From contig NZ_JAKILT010000045.1 in the NCBI RefSeq assembly GCF_023283535.1, forward strand, positions 1 through 44,932: DNA of 44,932 nt, written 5' to 3'. This DNA comes from Shewanella sairae (lineage in GTDB: Bacteria; Pseudomonadota; Gammaproteobacteria; Enterobacterales; Shewanellaceae). How positions within the stretch are numbered: position 1 is the stretch's first letter; each line of letters starts with the position of its first letter. The position numbers and the translations under genes are program-made. The notes under the pieces were generated by a model. That model had not been told where the DNA came from, searched no databases, and was given only the letters and a program-made list of their open reading frames with translations. This document shows, piece by piece, positions 27,801-34,677 of this stretch.

Positions 27801-28394
27801 ACTCACTGGGATCTGGACCAATGATTCTCCCTTTAATATACGTTGCGATGCGGTTTTTAACAGTGCCAAATTACGTGTCAAATAATTCCCTAACAGCCAC
27901 GAAAATAGAGCGACTAAAAACATTTCTATTGCTGCTATCGTCAAAAATCGAGTTCTGGCATCAACAATAAAACTGTCGAGCTTAGCTGTGTCAAAACCAA
28001 GCTCAACCCTCCCATAGTTAAAACCTGATTCTTTTACATCTCTTTCAATATCTAAAATACCATCAACTACATCAGCCGGCTCTTGAGATAGCGTCGAGCC
28101 ACCACTCATACTGCCAGCACTCACCAATAAATGACTTTGATTATAAATATTGACATAAAGCACTTGAGAGGTGGTGAGTAGCTCTGCGGCGAGAACATTG
28201 AGGGTTGATAGATCACTGCTTATCACCGCATCCTTTGCTGCTGCAGCAAAAAGTGATGCTGTAGAAGTTGCACGTTTTTGGATCTCGGCTTGGTTAGACG
28301 TTTTTAGATAATCCACACTGGTATAGACCAGCAACATTAATAGCAAGCCTTCAATAACAGCAATCCCAAAAATCGTTTTAATACGAAAAGACAT
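24870..28394 (-). CDS. Hybrid sensor histidine kinase with PAS, two receiver and HPt domains
   Basis: This 1174-residue inner-membrane phosphorelay kinase has TM1 about 8-30, a periplasmic domain about 31-148, TM2 about 149-171 and HAMP about 172-222. Two to three PAS modules span about 225-480 (including LNAILQTAVDGFFIVN and KDALITIDTNGNIQEAN). HisKA follows with the phospho-acceptor His in MSHEIRSPLNAVLG (about 504), then HATPase (DNAIKFSSGG, GTGLGLAI). Receiver 1 (about 745-860) has lost the acidic pair (LLVHPND), while receiver 2 (about 890-1010) is intact (LLAEDSPAN, LILMDMRMPEMDG, PKPV). The HPt domain is at about 1080-1170 (AHTLKSSAGSFGA). The start has AAAGGAGA upstream and lies 2 bp after the binding-protein gene. 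It should pass phosphate to the LuxO/SypG-type regulator. Confidence 0.92.
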   Translation of the reverse strand: MSFRIKTIFGIAVIEGLLLMLLVYTSVDYLKTSNQAEIQKRATSTASLFAAAAKDAVISSDLSTLNVLAAELLTTSQVLYVNIYNQSHLLVSAGSMSGGSTLSQEPADVVDGILDIERDVKESGFNYGRVELGFDTAKLDSFIVDARTRFLTIAAIEMFLVALFSWLLGNYLTRNLALLKTASQRILKGESLVQIPVSSDDEIGETMEAFNQMVKKVADKNQALESANIRLNAILQTAVDGFFIVNTQGVIEQVNPAVSCLFGYRSSELIGYNVSMLMPPHDQYMHDEYIRHYLQGGEAKIIGKGRELVAKKKDGSLFSIELSISKMRIDDEVLFLGLVKDVSDLKRAQVAAQRTESILLATLEGSKDALITIDTNGNIQEANDSACLLFKLGIRQMVGYSIASTLFQGKDRQLFLNILKEYIATGQGSAIKHSTQMNAVRSDGELVSIELTLIPVQLGQEMLLTAFIRDISRRIEYESQLKLAKEQAEQGSEAKSRFLATMSHEIRSPLNAVLGSVDLILDSSLNKEQRIYANTAKEAGTALLSTINDILDFSKIEAGQMVLEESAFSPAKLAAQVLQVLSAKAQDKGVVLAICINPNVPESLIGDGQRVRQVLHNLIDNAIKFSSGGCVAIEMWLPAAVSAEARLCCKVSDQGIGITEEAQSTLFEEFSQVHDTHNTHYSGTGLGLAICSELIQQMGGQISVDSEQGVGSCFCFDVVLKLDKNAKTRDVKVPPNSRVLLVHPNDIYRQLAQKQYRQYGVSVVAVDSIKSVFSTLKNQDQFNLIMIDEHCLFDLNEQQATSLKQDFLCEQGLMAALMTVVVPEAARLLREVAIEQVVNKPLSRDMMLSVLSGDRELEVEDVRCQPIELANNQVHLPILLAEDSPANQIVASALLTKAGFRVEIANNGVEAVDMASKCHYGLILMDMRMPEMDGIEATQKILQRNPDQVIVAMTANVQKEDVELCMNAGMKDFVPKPVNREVLAHVVNKWIVFVDQGAIVKSAVGAELSEEILVVDLESKDTMVSQLATTQPVEYKEPSCLTLGVGTGDNNEMMSIIDESTLDELSHTLGEDAMARMFGVFLTEASERLQLLKQIAASYQNGSELDFSEIDIQAHTLKSSAGSFGAEALSVAAQNLEQSAKVKDEPQVAKQLNEMIDIGEQTLAEFRLRLKLTL

Positions 28395-28396
28395 TG

Positions 28397-29269
28397 TTAT
28401 TTCTCCTTTAATGGCTTTTCTAGTTCACTTAGTTTCAGCGCTCTCACATCATCCCAGTCACTACTGCTCGCCGCTTCCATGGCCTTAAAACCTAAACCAC
28501 TTAGTAACATCTGCCCCTCATGTGTATTAGAAAGTGCCATTAACTGTTCAAGCAAAATATCACGCTGCAGTTCCGACACTCTTGGGTGGGTCGCAATTGC
28601 ATGAGGGGTGTAACCAGGAGTACGCCAAAGTACCTTTAGCTGCTTGGTAACATTTGCATCCATATTATTAAATGTACGTCCGACTCCCCCCCCCGCATCG
28701 ACAAGCCCCTGAGCCACTGCGAGGTATACCGAATCATGAGAACCTACATATTGAGTGCGATGAGTAATATTATTTTGCTTTAAAATAGCCCTGGGGATAA
28801 CACTTGCAGCAAATGCTGCTGGAGCGGGAAAGGCGAGTAACTTGTCATCAAGTTCTGTCAACTTAGAGATGGGGGAATCTTTACGTACAACAACCAACCC
28901 AGTTAAATATTTATCTTGCTCTTTTGCCAATGCAACATAACCGGGCGAAACATTAAATACAGTAAAGTGATAAGGGTTCATATAGGCAATATCATAGTCC
29001 CCTCTAGCCAAACGCCTTTCAAAGGTAGGGATGTCCGGCGCAGTTGCAAATTGCAAATCAAGCTTCGCATTTTGCGACAAGACTGCAAGTACTGGAGCCC
29101 AGCTTCTGGCGAGGGTGCTAGCGGCTTGTTGGGGGACCACACCAAAGACCAATCTTGTTGGCGTTATTTCTTGTGCCGTTTCAACAGCTGCTGCCCGCAG
29201 GCTGCAACAAGAAATAGCGATAAACCCAAATAAAACCACAAGCTTTTTTAGGATCATATTCATAGGCAT
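28397..29269 (-). CDS. PhnD-like periplasmic binding protein, probable sensor partner
   Basis: This protein belongs to the phosphate/phosphite/phosphonate-binding group of type 2 periplasmic binding proteins. It has a signal peptide (about 1-27), then lobe 1 with LVFGVVPQQAASTLARSWAPVLAVL and DIAYMNPYHFTVF (about 95-107) and lobe 2 with VVVRKDSPI, LLAFPAPAAFAAS and GLVDAGGGVGRTF. No ABC ATPase or permease is nearby; instead the stop is 2 bp from the hybrid kinase. It is therefore inferred to present a ligand to the kinase's periplasmic domain, as LuxP does for LuxQ. The ligand is unknown. AGGAAG precedes the ATG. A near-consensus -24/-12 promoter lies about 45 bp upstream. Confidence 0.88.
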   Translation of the reverse strand: MPMNMILKKLVVLFGFIAISCCSLRAAAVETAQEITPTRLVFGVVPQQAASTLARSWAPVLAVLSQNAKLDLQFATAPDIPTFERRLARGDYDIAYMNPYHFTVFNVSPGYVALAKEQDKYLTGLVVVRKDSPISKLTELDDKLLAFPAPAAFAASVIPRAILKQNNITHRTQYVGSHDSVYLAVAQGLVDAGGGVGRTFNNMDANVTKQLKVLWRTPGYTPHAIATHPRVSELQRDILLEQLMALSNTHEGQMLLSGLGFKAMEAASSSDWDDVRALKLSELEKPLKEK

Positions 29270-29325
29270 CTTGCTGCTTCCTTATGATTTAACATATATA
29301 CAAAGTACTAATTTTAAAATACCTA

Positions 29326-29340
29326 GCAATGTATATGCCA
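29326..29340 (-). promoter_or_regulatory. Sigma-54 promoter of the binding-protein/kinase unit
   Basis: On the minus strand TGGCAT-ATACA-TTGCT differs from the consensus TGGCAC-N5-TTGCW at one position, with GG and GC ten bases apart. The predicted transcript starts near 29314, about 45 bp before the ATG at 29269. Autoactivation by the linked regulator is plausible. Confidence 0.7.
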
Positions 29341-29416
29341 TATCGCTATCGTATGCTCAGTAATTCAAATAAATAAGTAATCACATCAAGTATAAACCCC
29401 AAAAAAATCAACCATT

Positions 29417-29458
29417 CATTTTTCATTTTTCATTTTTCATTTTTCATTTTTCATTTTT
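29417..29458 (+). repeat. Six tandem copies of the 7-mer CATTTTT
   Basis: Six perfect CATTTTT units lie in the divergent region, 77-118 bp upstream of the leftward and about 90-130 bp upstream of the rightward -24/-12 candidate. Perfect short tandem repeats are prone to slippage. Just left of it, AATCAA-CCAT-TCA (29406-29418) resembles an IHF site with one mismatch. Confidence 0.95.
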
Positions 29459-29545
29459 CCAGCAACGCTGATACTCCAATCAAGAGCAAGTAATAAGCTG
29501 ATATAAGCCACTTAAAAAGTAACCCTTAATCATAAGTTTCTTAGC

Positions 29546-29560
29546 TGGTCCAAAGCTTGC
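29546..29560 (+). promoter_or_regulatory. Sigma-54 promoter candidate of the partner-switching genes
   Basis: TGGTCC-AAAGC-TTGCT keeps the invariant GG-N10-GC and the TTGCT half of the -24/-12 consensus. It lies about 41 bp upstream of the ATG at 29601. It is weaker than the leftward site because CA is replaced by TC. Confidence 0.5.
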
Positions 29561-29600
29561 TTAACAATATTTAACCTCTATTTTCTATTGGAGTGAGTCG

Positions 29601-30842
29601 ATGGCTTTGCCCTTATCTTCAACAACACAGCAAAAAGTACGGCCTAAGATCATGGTTGTAGAAGACTGTGACACTGAAAGATGCCTATTAACCAGCCTCC
29701 TAGACAGCATGGGCTATCAAACACTGGCATTTTCTGATGCTAAAGATGCACTCTGTACGCTAAAACAATCACATATCGATATGGTCATCACTGACTGGAT
29801 GATGCCAGAGATAAGCGGCATAGACTTATGTAAGACAATTAAATCTATGACGCACCCGCCTTATACCATCCTGCTAACAGGTAATAATCAAAACAGTCAT
29901 TTAATCGAAGGGATTGAAGCTGGAGCAGATGACTTTGTCACTAAGCCGTTTAATGTAGGTGTGCTCAAAGTTAGGGTTTTGGCAGGTTTGCGCATCGTTG
30001 AAATGCAACAAGCTCTCGCCCAGCAAAACAGCCAATTAAACGCCTTACTGAGTAAAGAGCAGCAATACCTTAAAGACTTGCAACAAGATCTTGCTAGTGC
30101 TGCACAGCTTCAGCGGGCTTTATTGCCAAAAAACGCTGACCTAACTAATGGCTGGCAAGTGACCACACGCTTTAAGCCAGCCCAAGAGTTGGCCGGCGAT
30201 ATTTTCCAATGCTTCAACATCGACTCACAACATATTGGGTTCTATTTATTGGATGTCAGTGGCCATGGCACGGCAGCATCGATGCTGAGCTTTACCTTAG
30301 CTCAACAGCTATCTTCAAGCCAAAAAGCTTGGCAACAACATGACCTTAGCGGTCTCGTTAACAAGGTTAACCGTAAATTTGAAGATCCTGAGCAATGTGG
30401 ACGCTTTGCAACGCTACTGATAGGTATTGCCAATACGCACACCGCTGAAATAGAGCTTATTAGCGCTGGCCACCCCGCCCCCATTGTTGTTGGGCCGCTA
30501 GGGACCTATTTTATTGATAATAATCAATTAAAATCCCAGCTGCCTATCGGGATCAGTAAGGTGCATCAATATCAGAGTCAAATTTACCAGCTTGAAGATA
30601 ACTGCGAGTTATTACTTTATTCTGATGGTCTGTATGAATGTCGCCATAGTAAATACGGCTTTTATGGCCAAGATAAACTGTTAAAGAATATCCATAATGC
30701 TAAGAGTTTACCTGCCAACAGACTTTTGCATTATTTAAGCTACAGCGCTGAATTGTGGCAAGAAAAACAAGCACAAGATGATATCTCTCTGATGCTGATC
30801 TCAAGTACTAAGGTTGATAATAGACACAAGGAGTTACAATGA
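29601..30842 (+). CDS. Receiver-PP2C serine phosphatase (SypE/RsbU-like)
   Basis: This 413-residue cytoplasmic protein has a receiver domain (about 16-130; VVEDCDTE, phospho-acceptor Asp in MVITDWMMPE, Lys in FVTKPF), a coiled-coil linker (about 135-180, glutamine-rich) and a SpoIIE/RsbU-type PP2C phosphatase (about 190-405) with metal Asp residues in AGDIFQ, LLDVSGHG, LYSDGLYE and QDDISLM. It is expected to dephosphorylate the STAS protein at 31598 when its receiver is in the right state. In V. fischeri SypE the phosphatase, receiver and RsbW-like kinase are one protein; here the kinase is the next gene, overlapping by 4 bp (ATGA). Confidence 0.9.
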   Translation: MALPLSSTTQQKVRPKIMVVEDCDTERCLLTSLLDSMGYQTLAFSDAKDALCTLKQSHIDMVITDWMMPEISGIDLCKTIKSMTHPPYTILLTGNNQNSHLIEGIEAGADDFVTKPFNVGVLKVRVLAGLRIVEMQQALAQQNSQLNALLSKEQQYLKDLQQDLASAAQLQRALLPKNADLTNGWQVTTRFKPAQELAGDIFQCFNIDSQHIGFYLLDVSGHGTAASMLSFTLAQQLSSSQKAWQQHDLSGLVNKVNRKFEDPEQCGRFATLLIGIANTHTAEIELISAGHPAPIVVGPLGTYFIDNNQLKSQLPIGISKVHQYQSQIYQLEDNCELLLYSDGLYECRHSKYGFYGQDKLLKNIHNAKSLPANRLLHYLSYSAELWQEKQAQDDISLMLISSTKVDNRHKELQ

Positions 30843-31228
30843 ATAGTTTACAATTCACTCTCAATCGACATGTTTTTCAGCAGCACTCAATTAGCAAAGA
30901 AATTGACCAGTTCATGCTGCAAAACCACGTGCCTGATAGCAATCGTTTCAAAATTATCACCTGCACACTGGAAGCCATTGCTAACGTGTTTACCCATGCA
31001 AATCCCCCCTTAAATCACATGATTGTGATCTTGCATTGTGACAAAGATAAAGTGACCGTTGACCTACTGGATAATTCTAAAGCAAGTGACTTTGAGACAG
31101 AGGTTCAATGTCCACCAGCCCACTCGTTATCAGGGCGAGGCTTGTGGATCCTCAATAATTGGATGGATACGGTAAGAACCCAAAAAACAGTTGCTGGCAC
31201 ACACTTACAATTAACGTTAGCTGTTTAG
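30839..31228 (+). CDS. RsbW-like anti-sigma/serine kinase (HATPase_c_2)
   Basis: This 129-residue GHKL-fold protein is expected to phosphorylate the STAS partner on serine. The N-box is CTLEAIANVFTHAN (about 42-55), the G1 region VTVDLLDNS is weak (no DxGxG), and the G2 loop is SGRGLWILNNWMD (about 101-113). The length is typical for RsbW-type kinases. Its ATG overlaps the phosphatase stop (ATGA), with AAGGAG upstream, so kinase and phosphatase are translationally coupled. No sigma factor target is encoded in the window, so as in syp the switch probably ends on the STAS protein itself. Confidence 0.87.
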   Translation: MNSLQFTLNRHVFQQHSISKEIDQFMLQNHVPDSNRFKIITCTLEAIANVFTHANPPLNHMIVILHCDKDKVTVDLLDNSKASDFETEVQCPPAHSLSGRGLWILNNWMDTVRTQKTVAGTHLQLTLAV

Positions 31229-31597
31229 CCAATAGCAACTCTATCATTCAAAGCCAACTGATTTTGATACGGCAGTTTATGTTCCAGCTCCGTGTCCAGC
31301 TGCTCGTACGCTATCTGGGTGAAAGTTATCAAAACTTCAATGAATAGATATCGTATCAAGGAAGCCATTACAGGCGCTTATTTTTGCTTGCATCTCTCCA
31401 TAACCAAACTGCTTCATTTTGCTTTGCATATTAAGAACTCTCGAGCCACCGTTACCAGAAAACAAAATAAAACCTATAGAATCAGACACATAAACAATGG
31501 CACCTTAATTGCTAGTTATTAACTAACGCTCCATGACGGGGCAGCCTCAATTAGCCAAATAACACAGAATGCAAAATAGCATTTTAAGGATGACAAT
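31229..31597 (+). other. Regulatory gap before the STAS gene
   Basis: This 369-bp gap holds a perfect -24/-12 promoter (31498-31513) and two similar T-rich TGCAT motifs: TTTTTGCTTGCAT (31381-31393) and TTTTGCTTTGCAT (31417-31429), about 70-115 bp upstream of it. These are candidate activator sites, weaker than those at 36.1 and 38.9 kb. No convincing gene is seen. Confidence 0.45.
31498..31513 (+). promoter_or_regulatory. Perfect sigma-54 promoter of the export operon
   Basis: TGGCAC-CTTAA-TTGCT matches the -24/-12 consensus TGGCAC-N5-TTGCW at every position. The predicted transcript starts near 31524, about 75 bp before the STAS gene. V. fischeri sypA has a SypG-dependent sigma-54 promoter in the equivalent place. 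Confidence 0.85.
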
Positions 31598-31963
31598 ATG
31601 ACTTTCTCACAATTACCCCAAAGCAATGCATGTAAAGTGGTTCTTCCTGCAGAAGTCGTTATGGCGCATACCCCAACTCTTCGAGCAGCCATATTACAGC
31701 AGATAAACTCCGGCATGACCCAGCTTATTATCGATCTACATAAAGTCGATTACATCGACTCAAGCGGCCTTTCAGTGTTGATTTCCGCATTAAAGAAATT
31801 AGAACAAGTCAATGGCGATATCGTGCTGCTCTCCCCTACAGCTGGTGTACGTTCGTTAATTGAGTTAACCCGTTTACACCAAGTATTCGCAATCTATGAA
31901 GATGAACAAGCAGCCATCGAATATATCTGCAATGAATCATTTGAAGAGTCGCTTTCAATTTAG
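31598..31963 (+). CDS. STAS-domain anti-sigma-factor antagonist (SypA-like)
   Basis: This 121-residue single STAS domain has the conserved phosphorylatable serine in the family block VDYIDSSGLSVLISALKKL (about 49-67). In V. fischeri, SypA with the same motif controls biofilm formation and is phosphorylated and dephosphorylated by SypE. Here the kinase and phosphatase candidates are the two preceding genes. AAGGA lies before the ATG. It is the first gene after the perfect -24/-12 promoter and 42 bp ahead of the Wza-like gene, so it likely heads the export operon. The C-terminal acidic tail (ESFEESLSI) is short. Confidence 0.9.
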   Translation: MTFSQLPQSNACKVVLPAEVVMAHTPTLRAAILQQINSGMTQLIIDLHKVDYIDSSGLSVLISALKKLEQVNGDIVLLSPTAGVRSLIELTRLHQVFAIYEDEQAAIEYICNESFEESLSI

Positions 31964-32005
31964 CGAAGAGTTTATCGCTAAAAAAGCCAATCAGAGGATA
32001 ACGCT

Positions 32006-33250
32006 ATGAACCCCAATCAAAGCATCCTAAATGTAGTCACAGTGCTGATATTATTATGCCTACTTTCAGCGTGTGTGACGCCAAATGCACCAGAGCAAAA
32101 AGCCATTTGCTCTGGTGAGAATGATGACATGACACAATGTCACTTTTACGATCGTCATACGCCTTATATGCGCAGTAAAATCGGCGCTCAGAGAAACAAA
32201 GCGCTACCACAAACAAGTAGCATGGGACACACCTACCTAATGTACGCAGGTCAAGCTCAGCAAGCACTGCACTTACCACAAAATATTCGCTTATCTGTTG
32301 GTGACAGACTCAATATACAAATTTTAAACGGCCAAGAGTTTAGTGGTAACGTTGAAGTGAATAATGACGGCTATATTTACTTACCCTATCTAGCGCCAAT
32401 CCATGCTAAAGGCCTCGATGTGCAAGAGCTATCAGGAAAAATCAAGCAACACCTTGTGCAAGAGCAATTTATGCTTAAAAACACGGTTAGGCTAACCATC
32501 ACACCTCTAAAATGGGCGCCAGTAGATATCACAGTTTCTGGCGGCGTGTTTGAGCCCGGACAACACCAAATCAATAAAAAATCAGATCTCGAAATTATCG
32601 ATGATGACGGCGACCACAGCGGTGACCAAGCATCTCAACGAAATATTGCTGCAGCGCTGCGCTCTTCAGGAGGCGTGCGCCCCGATGCCAACATTGCTGA
32701 AGTAATGGTCATACGTGGACAACACAGCTTTACCTTAGATCTATCAGGCGTGATTCATGGCTACCCTGTCCCCTCTATGACGCTTATGTCTGGCGATCAT
32801 ATTCACGTTCCCCAACATGACTATTTTGATGATGCTCTAGCTCGTCCATCACAAATAACCGCGCCAGGTATTAGAGTGTTTTTGTCTAATCTAACCCAAC
32901 CGGCTAGCAGCAACTCTCAGTCAGCAGTCGATACTGACGCGACTCGATTTCCTTACGGTACCCGCCTTTTAAATGGTGCAATTGCAGCTAACTGTGTTGG
33001 TGGCGCTCAATCAACCAATGCCAGCAGACATTTATTGCTGATCACAAAAAATCCCTTAACTGCGCAGGTTGATGTAGTAGAGCGCTCAATGGATGAACTT
33101 ATCAGGCACTCATGGGAGACGGGAATGAACCCGATTTTAATGCCTGGAGATGGCATAGCTTGCTACGACTCCCGTGTCACTAATATCCGTGAGATCGCAC
33201 GCGCAATTACTGAAGTATTAGTTCCTGCCACATTACTAGAGTTGCTTTAG
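32006..33250 (+). CDS. Wza-like polysaccharide export outer-membrane lipoprotein
   Basis: This 414-residue lipoprotein signal (about 1-25, lipobox LLSAC) is followed by a Poly_export domain (about 90-170: LSVGDRLNIQILNGQEFSGNVEVNNDGYIYLPYL) and SLBB-like modules (about 172-290: VSGGVFEPGQHQI, GGVRPDANIAEVMVIR, SGDHIHVP). It should form the outer-membrane channel of a Wzx/Wzy-dependent system, like Wza or SypC. The C-terminal third (290-414) lacks an obvious repeat. AGAGGATAA precedes the ATG. The Wzz-like gene starts 17 bp later. Confidence 0.9.
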   Translation: MNPNQSILNVVTVLILLCLLSACVTPNAPEQKAICSGENDDMTQCHFYDRHTPYMRSKIGAQRNKALPQTSSMGHTYLMYAGQAQQALHLPQNIRLSVGDRLNIQILNGQEFSGNVEVNNDGYIYLPYLAPIHAKGLDVQELSGKIKQHLVQEQFMLKNTVRLTITPLKWAPVDITVSGGVFEPGQHQINKKSDLEIIDDDGDHSGDQASQRNIAAALRSSGGVRPDANIAEVMVIRGQHSFTLDLSGVIHGYPVPSMTLMSGDHIHVPQHDYFDDALARPSQITAPGIRVFLSNLTQPASSNSQSAVDTDATRFPYGTRLLNGAIAANCVGGAQSTNASRHLLLITKNPLTAQVDVVERSMDELIRHSWETGMNPILMPGDGIACYDSRVTNIREIARAITEVLVPATLLELL

Positions 33251-33267
33251 CAACCGCAGGAGATATG

Positions 33268-34677
33268 ATGACCTCAAAAAAAAGCCAATGGCCATTATTA
33301 TGGATACAGCGCTACTTTGTTAATGGTAGTCAGCTATCAACAAAGCAAAGAAAACAAGCTTACATCAAGCTAACGTTTGCTTTGATAGCGCTGATCTGGC
33401 TAATGGTCATCCTAATGATTTTAATCAGCCCTAATCGCTACGTAAGCCAGTGGACCGTTATCCTTCCAGGTTCCGGAGTGGGAGCAAATGTCACTCTAGA
33501 CAGTGTCGGGCAAGCCAATAGCTCTACCATCTCGCCCTACGCCAGCAGTGCTATTGATCCAAGAATTAACTACAAAGCAATTGCAACCAGCAAATCACTT
33601 ATCAATAAAGCGGCAGAATCACTACAATTAAAAGCTGGCGAGTATGGTACACCAAAGCTCAAACTCCCCAACCAAACAGGTATTATCCAATTAAGCATAA
33701 AAGGCAGCTCGGCAAAACTTGCTCAAGAAAAGGCTTGGGCCCACTACCACAGCCTGCAAGGGATTTTGGCCCAGCTTAGAACCGATGAGATAGAACAAAG
33801 AGAAGATGCGATCAGAGTCGGTATGGCAAGCTTTGCCAACAAGGTTAACCATACACAGGAAAAATTACTTAAATTCCAATCAGAGCACGGATTAGTTTCT
33901 TTAGATCAATTTAAAGAAGTTGCGTTGACCATGGAAAGGCTAAGACACAGTAAGGTCAATTTGGTCTCTGAGTTACAAGGTGTTCGTGCTAGCCAAAAAA
34001 CCTTAGAGTTACACTTATCACTAACACCTAAACAAGCTGCAGGACTGTTAACCCTAAAAAATGATCAATTATTCCAGCAATTATTGATGAGCTATACCCA
34101 AGTAACGGCATCACTTGTGGAATACCGCAGTCGCTTCGGTAAGCGTCACCCAAGAGTGGTCACTTATCGGGATGAACAAGCATCAATACTGCGAGCCCTT
34201 AGTCAGCGTTGTAAAACCTTGCTGGGATATACAGACAAGCGCTTAATGCTAATGCTATCGGCCGATGATTTGGATGGCCGAGCTCAACTTATGCAGCAGT
34301 TATTAACCCTAAATACGGAAGCGGAAGGGCTAAGGCACCAAATCGATACCCTTACCATGCAAATTCACGATTGGGACCATAGATTTACTGACAGTAATGA
34401 TGATGCTGCTAAGCTAGAAGATCTGCAGCGTGAACATCAGGTCGCGACAGCAGTATATACTTCTGCGCTAGCTAAAATGGATATAGGTAAAGCAGATATC
34501 TACGCGGCGTATCCAATGCTGCAGCTAATGGCGTCACCGAGTTTAGCGTCAGAGCCTGATAATTTATTAATACTGCTAACCATTGTCGGCGGATTAGCAG
34601 CGTCAATTTCATTAATTGCAGGGATGGGAATGCTATGGATCCGCAAACCTATACTCCAGAAAATTCTGACGAAGTAA
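33268..34677 (+). CDS. Wzz/GNVR chain-length determinant without kinase domain
   Basis: This polysaccharide co-polymerase has an N-terminal TM (about 30-50), a large periplasmic part with two coiled-coil blocks (about 165-260 and 330-400, including the GNVR-like YRSRFGKRHPRVV) and a C-terminal TM (about 435-458). It lacks the cytoplasmic tyrosine-kinase domain of Wzc; no separate kinase is in the window. It likely sets chain length and bridges to the Wza-like exporter, as SypO does. Two ATGs occur (33265, 33268); AGGAG is 5 nt from the second, which I prefer. The end overlaps the next gene by 43 bp. Confidence 0.88.
   Translation: MTSKKSQWPLLWIQRYFVNGSQLSTKQRKQAYIKLTFALIALIWLMVILMILISPNRYVSQWTVILPGSGVGANVTLDSVGQANSSTISPYASSAIDPRINYKAIATSKSLINKAAESLQLKAGEYGTPKLKLPNQTGIIQLSIKGSSAKLAQEKAWAHYHSLQGILAQLRTDEIEQREDAIRVGMASFANKVNHTQEKLLKFQSEHGLVSLDQFKEVALTMERLRHSKVNLVSELQGVRASQKTLELHLSLTPKQAAGLLTLKNDQLFQQLLMSYTQVTASLVEYRSRFGKRHPRVVTYRDEQASILRALSQRCKTLLGYTDKRLMLMLSADDLDGRAQLMQQLLTLNTEAEGLRHQIDTLTMQIHDWDHRFTDSNDDAAKLEDLQREHQVATAVYTSALAKMDIGKADIYAAYPMLQLMASPSLASEPDNLLILLTIVGGLAASISLIAGMGMLWIRKPILQKILTK

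Noticed and set aside
28397..29269. Component of a phosphonate ABC transporter
   Set aside because: No ATPase or permease gene is adjacent; the gene is tightly linked to a hybrid kinase.
31229..31597. Small open frames (62-76 codons) before the STAS gene
   Set aside because: They overlap each other and the -24/-12 promoter, lack ribosome-binding sites and show no protein-like pattern.
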